Numbered from the stretch's first letter, positions 8,583-17,777 are shown. The stretch: 64,000 nt of DNA from a bacterium (GCA_029945425.1 JAQSDV010000004.1:854991-918990), one strand, 5' to 3'. The notes: generated by a model not told the origin, from the sequence alone. Numbers and translations: made by a program.

Positions 8583-8896
8583 TTTGCCTCGTCGAAAAAC
8601 TGCAGCACTTCGGAGAGTGAAGGGCTTTGCTTCAAAGTCTTGTTCCCCGAATACACAGCGTATTGCGAGGGCTTGAGGAAACTGCGCGACGGGATTTTCG
8701 CAATCGCGTAGAGCGGCGTTTCCTTGGATGAACGGTAAATGGAAAACAGGGCCATGTCGGGCAGGCTGTCGATCGCATAATCGCGCCATTCGCCCCTCTT
8801 CACGCGGTCGCCATACACGCCCAAGATCAGGCTCAGTTCGCCATGCGAAAACTGGGCCTTGCCTTGCGTGAATTTGTCGCGAAAATAGAGGAGCAT
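8579..8896 (-). CDS. DUF2794 family protein
   Basis: One hundred and five residues with the DUF2794 core: F-S-H-x-E-L-x-x-I-L-x-x-Y-G-D, then GEWRDYAID, MALFSIYRSS, PLYAIAK and a leucine-rich end. The family is nearly restricted to alphaproteobacteria and has no known function; it is predicted to be soluble. It heads the operon with the Sel1 gene and icd. Its promoter must lie in the 72-base gap shared with the divergent redoxin gene. Confidence 0.85.
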   Translation of the reverse strand: MLLYFRDKFTQGKAQFSHGELSLILGVYGDRVKRGEWRDYAIDSLPDMALFSIYRSSKETPLYAIAKIPSRSFLKPSQYAVYSGNKTLKQSPSLSEVLQFFDEAK

Positions 8897-8911
8897 TCCG
8901 TAAATCGGCTC

Positions 8912-8939
8912 TTGATTAACATTTTGGGCATTCTAGGCT
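8912..8939 (+). promoter_or_regulatory. Probable promoter of the redoxin gene
   Basis: TTGATT, 16 bases, TAGGCT, about 30 bases before the ATG at 8969. The fit is moderate. Confidence 0.4.
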
Positions 8940-8968
8940 TAAAACAACAGGAATTAAAGGAAGAATCC

Positions 8969-9529
8969 ATGGCCCGCCAACAAACGCCCGCGACCGATTT
9001 CGGCGCAAAACCGCATGATTTCGCCCTGAAAGGGGTGGATGGCAAGACCTGGACGCTGAAAGACGTCCAGACGCCCCGTGGTTTCGTGGTCATGTTCATC
9101 TGCAACCACTGCCCGTTTGTGAAGGCAATCGCCACGCGGCTCGCTGTTGACGGCAAGGCGCTGCAGGATGCGGGCATCGGCGTGATTGCCATCATGCCGA
9201 ATGATACGGTGTCGCATCCGTCGGATTCTTTTGAAAATATGCAGAAATTTTCGGCCGAGCATGGTTTCACCTTCCCCTATGTGATCGACGAGACGCAAGC
9301 GACCGCGCGTGTCTATGGCGCGGTCTGCACGCCGGATTTCTTCGGCTATAACGGTCATAACGATTTGCAGTATCGCGGACGGCTGGATGCCGTGTCGCCG
9401 TCGCATCCGGCGGACGACGCGACTGCCCGCGAATTGCTGGATGCCATGCTGGAAATTGCCGAGACAGGGCGCGGACCGGAAAAACAGATTTCGTCGATTG
9501 GCTGCGGCATCAAATGGAAATCCGCGTGA
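8969..9529 (+). CDS. Thioredoxin-fold redoxin (AhpC/TSA-like)
   Basis: A 187-residue cytosolic thioredoxin-fold protein. The active site is CNHCPFV (a CxxC pair) at about residue 47, and the end reads SSIGCGIKWKS, the signature of a group of redoxins common in proteobacteria and cyanobacteria that resemble peroxiredoxins. It probably acts as a thiol oxidoreductase or peroxidase. The frame is open further upstream to 8843, but the ATG at 8969 has a good AAGGAAG ribosome site and matches family length. It is transcribed away from the DUF2794-icd operon. Confidence 0.85.
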   Translation: MARQQTPATDFGAKPHDFALKGVDGKTWTLKDVQTPRGFVVMFICNHCPFVKAIATRLAVDGKALQDAGIGVIAIMPNDTVSHPSDSFENMQKFSAEHGFTFPYVIDETQATARVYGAVCTPDFFGYNGHNDLQYRGRLDAVSPSHPADDATARELLDAMLEIAETGRGPEKQISSIGCGIKWKSA

Positions 9530-10156
9530 ATTCCGTTACGCGTAATAAACGTGATGTAACGCGCGCCTAAACTTTTGCGACATTTCAAAACACGCGCGTC
9601 ACACGAAATAACATTTTGCGACTCACACAAAAATGTTGCGCCGCATCAGGAAATGCAGGGTTTCGTGTACCGCGCGCACCCCTATTTTTATTACAAACCA
9701 TGCGCTGTTCTTCATTGATAATTACAAAGCGTTGCCCCGCATTTATCTAAAATTTTAATTATCCGTCAAATCGCCAAACGTAAACCGCTGTTAACTACCT
9801 CGGGCTTATCCTGAAGATATAAGCATGAGTTCAAATCAAGGATTCAGCGATGACAGGCACAGATGCGACGCAACCGGCCCTGAATAGGGCCGTCTTAGCA
9901 CATGTTACGTGTGAATTTTGTAACGCAACCGTCACGGGTATGCCTTCTAAGCATCGCCGCGCCTTAACAGCGCGGCGATTTTTCTTGGGAGTTGCTTCGC
10001 AAAAAAGAAAGCGGGGAAGACGCATGAAGGCACAGACCACTTAAATCACGGCTCCATAAAAAAAGAAACGAACCATGCCCGGGCAGCTTTTCCCCGGCCC
10101 GGGTAAAGCCGTCCTTATGTCCAAAATTCAACAACAAAAAAAGAAGAGGCACAGTC
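9530..10156. other. Intergenic region without a recognised gene
   Basis: This is the longest gap in the window. The first 300 bases are AT-rich, with a palindromic TTACGCGTAA and a weak inverted repeat of AACATTTT. A weak promoter-like pair (TTGCCC, 18 bases, TAATTA, 9732-9761) lies about 200 bases upstream of a terminator at 9953-9983, so a short transcript is possible. Two CCCGGG blocks (10078-10083, 10098-10103) form a hairpin just before the VWA gene. Short open frames here have no coding character. Confidence 0.5.
9953..9983 (+). terminator. Rho-independent terminator with no gene directly upstream
   Basis: Nine-base perfect stem ATCGCCGCG/CGCGGCGAT with an 9-base loop and a T-run. The nearest upstream gene on this strand ends more than 400 bases away, so it may end a small RNA. 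Confidence 0.7.
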
Positions 10157-11977
10157 ATGACCACAGAAAAAATTGAGACACCGAAAAAGAAAGACAACAA
10201 GCACCTGCGCAGCGGCATTACGCTTTTGCTGGCATCCGCCGCGCTGATCGGCTTTCCTTTCGTCCATCAGGCGATGCAAGGCAGCATTAGCAGTGGCAGC
10301 CTGATGAAAATCAACGCCGCGTCCCTGCAGATGGACAGCGTCACTGTATTCGGCGATGGCGGCGGTTATGGCGGCGGCAGCGCGGCAACCTTCCGCGATA
10401 TGTCGAGCAACGTGATCAGCGCATCCGGCGGCTTCGGCAGTATTTTCAGCTCATCGAAACCCGCGCCGCAGCCCTATGTCAACCCTGTCCAGCTGCAAAG
10501 CGATTATAACGTATCGCCCTATTATCAGGATCAGGGTCGCGACGCGCATCCGGGCTATGCCGATAACCCCGTCAAGAAAACATCCGCCGAGCCTGTCTCC
10601 ACCTTCTCGACCGATGTCGACACGGCATCCTACAGTTTTGTGCGCCGGTCGCTGGAACAGGGCATGATGCCCGCGAAGGACAGCGTGCGGGTGGAGGAAA
10701 TGATCAATTACTTCCCCTATAATTACGAGGTGCCGAAAGACCTGCGCGACCCGTTCAAGCCGACGGTTGCGGTCTATCAATCGCCGTGGAATGCCGACAA
10801 AAAACTGCTGCATATCGGCATCAAGGGGTATGAACTGCCCTACCGCCCCGCCTCGAACCTTGTGTTCCTGATCGACACTTCCGGCTCGATGAACAGTCCC
10901 GACAAACTGCCGCTGTTGATCAGCTCGTTCAAGCTGCTGCTGGATACCCTGAATGAAAACGACACGGTTTCCATCGTCACCTATGCGGGCAGCGCGGGCG
11001 TGGCGCTGGAGCCGACGCGCGCATCCGACAGACGCCGCATCAAATCTGTGCTGGACAGCCTCGCCTCCGGTGGCTCGACCGCTGGCGGGCAGGGGATCGA
11101 GGCGGCGTACCGCTTGGCCAGGGAAAGCTACGTCAAGGAAGGCAATAACCGCGTCATCCTTGCAACCGACGGTGATTTCAATGTCGGCATCAGCGACCCC
11201 AACGCCCTGAAAAATTTCATCACCGAAAAACGTGCGGACGGGATTTTCCTCTCCGTCCTCGGCTTCGGGCAGGGAAATTATCAGGATGCGACGATGCAGG
11301 CGCTGGCGCAAAACGGCAACGGCAACGCGGCCTATATCGACAGCCTCAATGAAGCCCGCAAGGTAATGTCGGAAGAATCCGGCAAGACGCTGTTCACGAT
11401 TGCGAAGGACGTCAAGATCCAGGTCGAATTCAACCCGAACCTTGTGCGCGATTACCGCCTGATCGGCTACGAAACCCGCCATCTGGAACGCGAAGACTTT
11501 GACGACGACAAAATCGACGCAGGCGAAATCGGCGCAGGCCATACGGTGACGGCGATCTACGAAATCACGCCCGCCGGCGCGCCGGTCACGTCGGAGCTAC
11601 GCTACAAGCAGCCGGAGGGTGAAGCCGTAAAGCCCGCCGAAGACGCATCCACCTTCGGCAGCGAAATCGCCTTCCTGAAACTGCGCTACAAACAGCCGGA
11701 TGGCGACAAGAGCATCCTGATGACGCGCCCGATCACGGGGGAAGATGAAAAACCCTTCGCCGCATTATCCGATGACCTGCGCTTTGCGGCGTCGGTTGCG
11801 GGCTTCGGCCAGCTGCTCCGCGGCGGGCGCGATACCGGCAACCTTGATTGGGACAAGCTGATCAGCATGGCGAAAAACGCGCGCGGCGATGACGCTGAAG
11901 GCTACCGCGCAGAATTCGTGAATTTGGTAAAACTGGCGAAAACCGGCCAGAAAGCGGAAAGGAGTGATGGACGATAG
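10157..11977 (+). CDS. Von Willebrand factor A domain protein, YfbK type
   Basis: A 606-residue protein. One membrane helix (about residues 20-42) anchors it, a glycine/serine-rich linker follows, then the YfbK N-terminal module (STDVDTASYSFVRR, VEEMINYFPY), a VWA domain with the MIDAS motif DTSGSM and a later ATDGDF, and a C-terminal DUF3520-like region (FLKLRYKQPDG, RFAASVAGFGQLLR). The family is common in bacteria and is suspected to take part in metal-dependent protein contacts at the envelope; no enzymatic role is known. The ATG follows an AGAAGAGG ribosome site. It stands alone between two terminators. Confidence 0.9.
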   Translation: MTTEKIETPKKKDNKHLRSGITLLLASAALIGFPFVHQAMQGSISSGSLMKINAASLQMDSVTVFGDGGGYGGGSAATFRDMSSNVISASGGFGSIFSSSKPAPQPYVNPVQLQSDYNVSPYYQDQGRDAHPGYADNPVKKTSAEPVSTFSTDVDTASYSFVRRSLEQGMMPAKDSVRVEEMINYFPYNYEVPKDLRDPFKPTVAVYQSPWNADKKLLHIGIKGYELPYRPASNLVFLIDTSGSMNSPDKLPLLISSFKLLLDTLNENDTVSIVTYAGSAGVALEPTRASDRRRIKSVLDSLASGGSTAGGQGIEAAYRLARESYVKEGNNRVILATDGDFNVGISDPNALKNFITEKRADGIFLSVLGFGQGNYQDATMQALAQNGNGNAAYIDSLNEARKVMSEESGKTLFTIAKDVKIQVEFNPNLVRDYRLIGYETRHLEREDFDDDKIDAGEIGAGHTVTAIYEITPAGAPVTSELRYKQPEGEAVKPAEDASTFGSEIAFLKLRYKQPDGDKSILMTRPITGEDEKPFAALSDDLRFAASVAGFGQLLRGGRDTGNLDWDKLISMAKNARGDDAEGYRAEFVNLVKLAKTGQKAERSDGR

Positions 11978-12017
11978 ACCCTGATGTTTTAAGACGGACA
12001 CCTAAAAACCCCAAGTG

Positions 12018-12054
12018 AGTGAGCCGCGCCGCCCCGCACGGCTCACTTTCTTTT
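12018..12054 (+). terminator. Rho-independent terminator of the VWA gene
   Basis: Stem AGTGAGCCG/CGGCTCACT with a C-rich loop and a T-rich tail, 41 bases after the stop. Confidence 0.85.
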
Positions 12055-12071
12055 AGGATTATGGGTATTAT

Positions 12072-12100
12072 TTGGGCTATTTGAGTCATTCCCATACTAT
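12072..12100 (+). promoter_or_regulatory. Probable promoter of the ankyrin cluster
   Basis: TTGGGC, 17 bases, TACTAT, about 40 bases upstream of the first ankyrin gene. Confidence 0.45.
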
Positions 12101-12145
12101 GGTAAAAATCCAGCCAGCCCGAACACCATATTCTAGAGTCGTAAC

Positions 12146-13315
12146 ATGTCCGAATGGGACGAACTTGAGCCGCATGAAAACCGCTACAAGCTGGCGCAGG
12201 ACCCTGCCGCCGCTGCGCGCATCATTGCGGCCGACCGGAAAATGATCGCGGCCATGCTGTCCACCCCCATCGACCTCAAAAACCTCCGCGCCGCGCTGAA
12301 GGAAGACGCCAACCCCGACCGCCATATCATCAACGGTTTTCCCGCGATGCATGTGGCGATTGAAAAGCGCGACCTCAAGGCGCTGGAGGCGTTGCTACGC
12401 TATGCGGCGCGCACGGATGATATTGATAGCGAGGGCCAGGTCGCGCTCGACGTCGCGCATCGCCGCCATTTCAAGGAAGCGGTGAAGATGCTGGAAATGC
12501 ACGGCGCGGAAACGCGTCTTGCGAAGGGGGAAGAACCCGACCTCAGCGATATCTATGCCCCGAATTACCAGCGCCGCGTCAACAACCTGCTGCATGAAAT
12601 GGTGCGTAAAGGTACGCCCGAACAGGTGCAGCAGATGATCGACCTGGGCGCGCAAGTGAACGCGATCGACCCGCATTCCAATCCCGGCTTTCCCATGCTG
12701 CATCACGCGGCCTGTCTGTGCGATGTGGCGAAGGTAAAAATTCTGCTGGCGAACGGCGCCGACCCGCTGCAACGGTCAAGCCGCGGGCATGACGTGACCG
12801 ATACGATGTGGCAGGCGCGCATCGAAAACCTCTACAGCGAAAAATGGCTGCAGATCCATGATCTGGTACGCGCTGCGGGCTACACGAATTTATTCGACCA
12901 TCATCCGCTGAAACTGGACGCCAATTACCTGCGCCAGAATGTGGTGATTGGCGGCAAGGGCGACCCCACGCTGATGCAATACCTGGTCGATAACGGCAAA
13001 GGCGATATGGTGCTGGATATCCTTGGCCGCGAAGCATCCGCACCGATTACCGCGCAGGAACTGTCAAAGCGCGAAACGGCACCCGGCATGATGCGCAGCA
13101 CATTGCTGGAATCTTTCGGGCGCGCGGGCAAGCTTAGCCGCATCTTCACCGCCGCCGTCTGGCAGGGCCGCGTCGATGAAATGCTGTCGCTGCGCCCCGC
13201 GGTTGAAAAGAACCCGATGTTCAAGCCGCAGGTCGATTTCGACACAGCCTATAACGACGTCATGGCACAACGCCTGAAATTATTGCGCGCCAAAGCGCCG
13301 AAACTGAAATTGTAA
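12146..13315 (+). CDS. Ankyrin-repeat protein, 389 residues
   Basis: No signal peptide. Ankyrin-like units are visible at GFPAMHVAIEKRDLKALEALLRYAARTDD, continued by EGQVALDVAHRRHFKEAVKML (residues about 55-115), and at LLHEMVRKGTPEQVQQMIDLGAQVN with FPMLHHAACLCDVAKVKILLANGADP (about 148-210). The C-terminal 170 residues are helical without clear repeats. The repeats imply protein binding; partner unknown. It begins a run of three same-strand ankyrin genes, with a fourth convergent, so the cluster probably arose by duplication. The ribosome site before the ATG is weak. Confidence 0.85.
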   Translation: MSEWDELEPHENRYKLAQDPAAAARIIAADRKMIAAMLSTPIDLKNLRAALKEDANPDRHIINGFPAMHVAIEKRDLKALEALLRYAARTDDIDSEGQVALDVAHRRHFKEAVKMLEMHGAETRLAKGEEPDLSDIYAPNYQRRVNNLLHEMVRKGTPEQVQQMIDLGAQVNAIDPHSNPGFPMLHHAACLCDVAKVKILLANGADPLQRSSRGHDVTDTMWQARIENLYSEKWLQIHDLVRAAGYTNLFDHHPLKLDANYLRQNVVIGGKGDPTLMQYLVDNGKGDMVLDILGREASAPITAQELSKRETAPGMMRSTLLESFGRAGKLSRIFTAAVWQGRVDEMLSLRPAVEKNPMFKPQVDFDTAYNDVMAQRLKLLRAKAPKLKL

Positions 13316-13331
13316 AGGGAGATGCGATAAC

Positions 13332-14036
13332 ATGGCATCCGCAAAACAGATTGATAAGGCCGTCGCCGACCGCGATATCGCCAGTTTACAAAAATTCGTC
13401 GATGCCGGCGCGAATGTCGACCGCCGCGATGCGGATGGCAACACGCTGCTCCATCACGCCGCGCGTTTTGGCGATCTTGAACTGCTTGAAAAACTGGTGG
13501 CGAAGGGCGCGAAAACCTTCGCGCATAACAATGACGGCGAAAGCCCGTGGGATGTCGCCGTGTTCTGGGGCCATGACGCGGTCGCATCGCGCCTCGAAGC
13601 CGCGCTCCGCGCCGAAATGAAGGCGGCCGCCGAAATCGAAAAAATTTCCTACACCTCGCTGCAGCAGATCCGCGATGCTTCCGCCAAAAACGGCGTCAGC
13701 GAATTTCACGCGCTGGCATCGAGAGGGTTGTTCGCGCAAGTGATCGCCCTTGCCGAAAAAGACGGCGGGTTCTGGGCGGCGGATATGCTGGAAAAAGGCC
13801 GCGACGGATCGACCGTGATCCTGAAACTCGCGCAGCAGGGCAGCCTCGGCAGCTTGCTGAAGCCCGCGCTCTGGAGCGCGCGTCCGAACGATTTTCAGAA
13901 TGCATGGCTGAACGTGCCGAAAAACTACCGCGACGGACACGATTACGAGGGCTTTGTCAGCGGCTTGCGTCAGGCGAAATTGCAGTCTTATGCGAAACCG
14001 AAACTGCCCGGCCTCGGACGTCCGCCGAAGCTGTAA
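13332..14036 (+). CDS. Ankyrin-repeat protein, 234 residues
   Basis: Sixteen bases after the previous ankyrin gene with a good AAAGGGAGAT ribosome site, so co-transcribed. Three ankyrin units fill residues 1-95 (AVADRDIASLQKFVDAGANV, GNTLLHHAARFGDLELLEKL, GESPWDVAVFWGHDAVASRL). The remaining 140 residues are helical and end in a basic Pro/Lys tail similar to that of the upstream gene (both close with K-L after a proline-lysine stretch). Cytosolic by lack of a signal; function unknown. Confidence 0.85.
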   Translation: MASAKQIDKAVADRDIASLQKFVDAGANVDRRDADGNTLLHHAARFGDLELLEKLVAKGAKTFAHNNDGESPWDVAVFWGHDAVASRLEAALRAEMKAAAEIEKISYTSLQQIRDASAKNGVSEFHALASRGLFAQVIALAEKDGGFWAADMLEKGRDGSTVILKLAQQGSLGSLLKPALWSARPNDFQNAWLNVPKNYRDGHDYEGFVSGLRQAKLQSYAKPKLPGLGRPPKL

Positions 14037-14138
14037 AACGCAACTTTCTACCCCGTTCAAGATATTGCCAAGCCTTTGCCCGCTACCTACGATAGATGCA
14101 TGTCGGAGTAAGCAGGCAGCAACGCAAGGGCTGGTATC

Positions 14139-14900
14139 ATGACGCTCACGAAATCGCAGAAGTCGCTTTTCAACGCCGTGCGCACTGGCAGCCTCGCGCA
14201 GGTCAACGCGCAGCTTAAAAAAATATCCGACCTGGAATTCGAGGGCGATTACGGCCGCACCCCGCTGGAGGAAGCGATTTTCCACGGCAAGGTGTCGATC
14301 GTGAAGGCGCTGGTCGAAGGCGGCGCCGATGTGAACCGCGTGAACGACAACGACCAGACCCCGCTCGACTACGCGAAATTCCACAAGGAAACCAAGATCG
14401 CGACCTACCTGAAATCCGAAGGCGCGGAAAAGGCGGATGATATTTCCGCGCGCAGCCGCTACAACCGCTATCCCGGTTATGACGATGACGATCATTACTT
14501 CCTGAATTCGTTTGATCGCGACGACGACGATTTTTCCACCAATGCGCGCGCGCCCAAACGCGCCGCCGCCAAGAAAGCGAAAGCGCCGAAGGGTGCGACC
14601 GCGAAAAAATTCACGTCCGCGGCAGAAGGCGGTGCCGAGCTGCCGACCGAACCCGTAAAGCCGAAATTCACCGAAGAGACGCTGAAGGATACCTTCAACG
14701 CGAAAAACTGGGTCGGCAAAACCGACGACATGGAAAAACTCTGGACGGATGTACCCGCCAAACTGCAAAAGAAATTCGATTTCGACGCAGCCTTTGCCGA
14801 GGCCAAACGCGAAACCCTGAAGCAGAACGCGCCCACCGCGCCGACGCTCAAGAAAACGCTGACGCCCCCGCCGCCGCCATCACAGCCGCCGCAGGTTTAA
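14139..14900 (+). CDS. Ankyrin-repeat protein with charged linker, 253 residues
   Basis: Two to three ankyrin units lie in residues 1-92 (LFNAVRTGSLAQVNAQLKK, YGRTPLEEAIFHGKVSIVKAL, DQTPLDYAKFHKETKIATYL). They are followed by an acidic Tyr/Asp-rich segment, a basic Lys/Ala linker and a helical end closing with a proline run. The linker looks disordered. It has the same gene-family layout as the two genes upstream but lies 102 bases away. No signal peptide is present and the function is unknown. Confidence 0.85.
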   Translation: MTLTKSQKSLFNAVRTGSLAQVNAQLKKISDLEFEGDYGRTPLEEAIFHGKVSIVKALVEGGADVNRVNDNDQTPLDYAKFHKETKIATYLKSEGAEKADDISARSRYNRYPGYDDDDHYFLNSFDRDDDDFSTNARAPKRAAAKKAKAPKGATAKKFTSAAEGGAELPTEPVKPKFTEETLKDTFNAKNWVGKTDDMEKLWTDVPAKLQKKFDFDAAFAEAKRETLKQNAPTAPTLKKTLTPPPPPSQPPQV

Positions 14901-14922
14901 ACAACTTTATCCGGATCAAATA

Positions 14923-15501
14923 TCAGGGCAGCGGCGGTGCCGGTGGCAATGCGCCTGATTGCGTGCCCATGCGGAAACGCTCGGGCAGTTCGAACATGCC
15001 GGGTTTGGCCTTGCGGGCGATCAGCTGCGCGATCACGTTGTCGTAGTCGTCGACGCGCGCGGCGGCCTTGTCGACGGTCTTGCGGAACGCGAAGCGGGAC
15101 TGTTCCTTGCGCGACAATTCGCCTTCGAAAAACGAATGGCTCAGCAGCGCGTAATCCATCGGCGTGTGGCCCGCTTCATCCTTGGCATGCGGGTCGGCGC
15201 CGTATTTCAGCAGGTATTGCACGATCTCGCTTGATCCCAGCAGGCAGGCGGCGTGCAGCGGCGTTGCGCCCACGCCATAGGGGATGTTGACCATCATGCT
15301 GGAAATCATGCCGCGCGAGGTCGTGCGCGCATCCAGATCCGCTCCGTCGTCGATCATGTTGGCGACGTCGTGCAGTTTGCCGCTCTCGACGGCCTGAAAA
15401 AACAGGTTGGTGCCGTGGCGGTTGATGGTGTTGATGGCGGCGCGGCGCTGTTCGGCCTTGTCCGCCGGCGATTTTTTGTTAAACGACTGTTTTGCGGACA
15501 T
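14923..15501 (-). CDS. Ankyrin-repeat protein, 192 residues
   Basis: Read toward the other three ankyrin genes and ending 22 bases from the last one. Units are visible at NLFFQAVESGKLHDVANMIDDGADLD, GATPLHAACLLGSSEIVQYLLKYGADP and GHTPMDYALLSHSF (residues about 30-125), which are close to the ankyrin consensus. A Lys/Ser-rich N-terminus and a short Pro/Leu tail flank them. Cytosolic, function unknown. Its strand differs, so it has its own promoter, probably in 15502-15640. Confidence 0.88.
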   Translation of the reverse strand: MSAKQSFNKKSPADKAEQRRAAINTINRHGTNLFFQAVESGKLHDVANMIDDGADLDARTTSRGMISSMMVNIPYGVGATPLHAACLLGSSEIVQYLLKYGADPHAKDEAGHTPMDYALLSHSFFEGELSRKEQSRFAFRKTVDKAAARVDDYDNVIAQLIARKAKPGMFELPERFRMGTQSGALPPAPPLP

Positions 15502-15709
15502 TCTTGTGAAATCCCCTGAAATTCGTTCTGAAAAGCTGTTATGCGGCAGTTATCGCCCGCCCGCGCCGAACATGCAATACGGGATGGTAGGCAGGGCGCG
15601 AGATTCATTTGGATTATGGGAATAAAAAGGGGGTGTTTTGCTTGACCCGCAGGGCCTGTTTTAGTCATGATGGCGCGGATATTAAGGTTTGTAATATAAG
15701 GACAAAAAG

Positions 15710-16438
15710 ATGTCGGACGTGATGCATGAAGTGAACGACGAACTCCGCCAGCAAAGGCTCGAGGCGTTCTGGATCGAGAACCGTAACTGGATCATCGGCG
15801 GCATCATTCTGGCGATCATGACCACGGCCGGCCTGACATGGTGGCGCGGTTACGAATACAAGCAGAATATGGCGCGCACGACCCAGCTGATTGCAGCCGT
15901 CAAGGCGGACGATGCCAAGGTGCTGACCGATTTCGCAACCGCTTCTGGTAAAAACCACGCGGCGCTCGCCAAATTTTCCGCAGCCGGCCTGCATGTGAAA
16001 AGCGGCAACATTGCCCGCGCCGCCGAACTCTACGCCGAAATCGCGGGCAGCATGTCGGTCGACCGCGAATTGCGCGACCTTGCCAAGATCCTCAGCCTCA
16101 ATATCCGCCTCGGCACGGAAGACCCGAAAAAACTGCACAAGGAACTGTCATCGATGTCGGGCAACAACGAGCCCTATCGCTACACCGCGCTGGAAATGGA
16201 CGCGCTGGTCTATGCCGCCGAAGGCAACATGAAAGATGCGGCCGCAAAGCTGGAGGCGATTTCGTCCAGCGCCGACGCGCCCGAAGATTCCCGACTGCGC
16301 GCCACCACGCTGCATGAATTCTACGCGGCATCCGCGAACGAAAGCGTGCCGTTCAAGAAAGACATCGCCGCCGACAAAAAACCGGCAGATAAAAAGCCTG
16401 ATGAGAAAAAAGTAGATGACAAGGCGGCGAAACCCTGA
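15710..16438 (+). CDS. YfgM-like TPR membrane protein
   Basis: A 242-residue protein: cytosolic N-terminus (MHEVNDELRQQRLEAFWIEN), one membrane helix (about residues 27-46), then TPR-like periplasmic helices and a lysine/aspartate-rich tail. This is the alphaproteobacterial form of YfgM, an ancillary SecYEG subunit that links secretion to periplasmic chaperones. The order YfgM-like, bamB, der is conserved in proteobacteria and supports the call. The stop shares one base with the bamB start. A good AAGGAC ribosome site is present. Confidence 0.85.
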   Translation: MSDVMHEVNDELRQQRLEAFWIENRNWIIGGIILAIMTTAGLTWWRGYEYKQNMARTTQLIAAVKADDAKVLTDFATASGKNHAALAKFSAAGLHVKSGNIARAAELYAEIAGSMSVDRELRDLAKILSLNIRLGTEDPKKLHKELSSMSGNNEPYRYTALEMDALVYAAEGNMKDAAAKLEAISSSADAPEDSRLRATTLHEFYAASANESVPFKKDIAADKKPADKKPDEKKVDDKAAKP

Positions 16439-17772
16439 TGAATAAAGCCCTTCGCACTGCCGCTGCCGTCGCGCTTGTCCTGTCGCTGTCTTCCTGCGCC
16501 AAGATGAAGTCGCTGTTCAGCGACGAAGACACGACGCCGCCGCTGAAGGGCGAGCGCATTTCCGTGCTGCAATTGCAAAACGACCTTGTGCCGAAGCCCG
16601 AACTTGCGGAACAGACGGTTGAACTGCCCGATGCCTGGGTCAACCAGTTCTGGCCGCAGCGCGGCGGATATCCCAACCATGCGCTGGGCCATCTGGAACT
16701 GGGGCAAAAGCTGGAGCGCGTCTGGAAATCGTCGATCGGCGCGGGCGGCGACAAACGCAACCCGATCACGGCGACGCCGGTCGTTGCCGAAAACACTGTT
16801 TTCGCCCTTGATACCGAAGGCGACCTCTCCGCCTTCAACCTCCAGGACGGCAAGCGCAAATGGCGCAAATCCATCGTGCCGAAGAAGAAGGAAGACGTCG
16901 GCGCATTGGGCGGCGGCCTTGCCTATGCGGCGGGCAGCCTTTACGTCACCAACGGTTATAAATATTTGCAGGCGCTGAACCCCGCCAATGGTGCGCTGCT
17001 CTGGCGCGCGGACCTGCCGGCGCCGGCGCGTTCCGCCCCCACCGTGATGGACGAGCGCGTCTATGCCGTCACGCTCGACAACCGCCTCTCGGTCTTCAAC
17101 GCGAAAGACGGCACGCCGCTTTGGGATTACGCAGGGGTCAGCGAAAGCACCAACCTGCTGGGTTCCGCCTCGCCCGCGGCCGATGCGACGCTTGTCGTGC
17201 TGCCGCTGTCCTCCGGCGAAATCTTCGGCCTGCGCCCCGAAAACGGGCAGGTGGCGTGGGAAGACAACCTTTCCGCCGTGCGCCGCACCGGCTCGCTCAA
17301 CTCCATTTCCGACATCAAGGGCCTGCCCGTCATCGACCAGAACGTGGTCTATGCGGTCAGCTTCTCCGGCCGCATGGTCGCGCTCGATCAGGTCTCGGGC
17401 AGCCGCATCTGGCAGCGCGAAATCGGATCAAGCGAAACGCCGTGGGCGGCGGGCGACACCGTTTACGTGATTTCGTCGGAACAGCAATTGCTGGCACTTT
17501 CGCGCGCGAATGGCGACCTGCGCTGGATCACACCGCTGCCGCGCTATGAAGACGGCGACCGCGAACAGCCCGTCGTCTGGACCGGCCCCGTGCTGGCGGG
17601 CAGCCGCCTGATCGCGGTGTCATCCGACGGCAATATGGTTGAAGTAAACCCGCAGGACGGCAAGATCCTGCGTAAACAAGAATTGGGCGGTAACGCCACC
17701 CTGCCGCCGCTGGTGGCGAACCAAACCCTGATCGTCCTGACCACGGACGGCGTGTTGCGGGCTTATCGGTAA
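16438..17772 (+). CDS. bamB: Outer membrane assembly lipoprotein BamB
   Basis: A 444-residue beta-propeller lipoprotein of the BAM complex that inserts outer-membrane proteins. The signal peptide ends in the lipobox LSSC (Cys at about residue 20). Repeated PQQ-type blades are visible as segments ending in W or F, e.g. DTEGDLSAFNLQDGKRKW, ALNPANGALLWRADL, VFNAKDGTPLWDYAG and DQVSGSRIWQREI. Sits between YfgM-like and der as in many proteobacteria, which confirms the assignment. Confidence 0.93.
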   Translation: MNKALRTAAAVALVLSLSSCAKMKSLFSDEDTTPPLKGERISVLQLQNDLVPKPELAEQTVELPDAWVNQFWPQRGGYPNHALGHLELGQKLERVWKSSIGAGGDKRNPITATPVVAENTVFALDTEGDLSAFNLQDGKRKWRKSIVPKKKEDVGALGGGLAYAAGSLYVTNGYKYLQALNPANGALLWRADLPAPARSAPTVMDERVYAVTLDNRLSVFNAKDGTPLWDYAGVSESTNLLGSASPAADATLVVLPLSSGEIFGLRPENGQVAWEDNLSAVRRTGSLNSISDIKGLPVIDQNVVYAVSFSGRMVALDQVSGSRIWQREIGSSETPWAAGDTVYVISSEQQLLALSRANGDLRWITPLPRYEDGDREQPVVWTGPVLAGSRLIAVSSDGNMVEVNPQDGKILRKQELGGNATLPPLVANQTLIVLTTDGVLRAYR

Positions 17773-17777
17773 TAAAA

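Noticed and set aside
9831..10044. Open frames of 64 and 69 residues and a tRNA-like GTTCAAATC at about 9831
   Set aside because: The frames read through a perfect terminator, and the bases around the T-loop-like word cannot form a T arm or acceptor stem.
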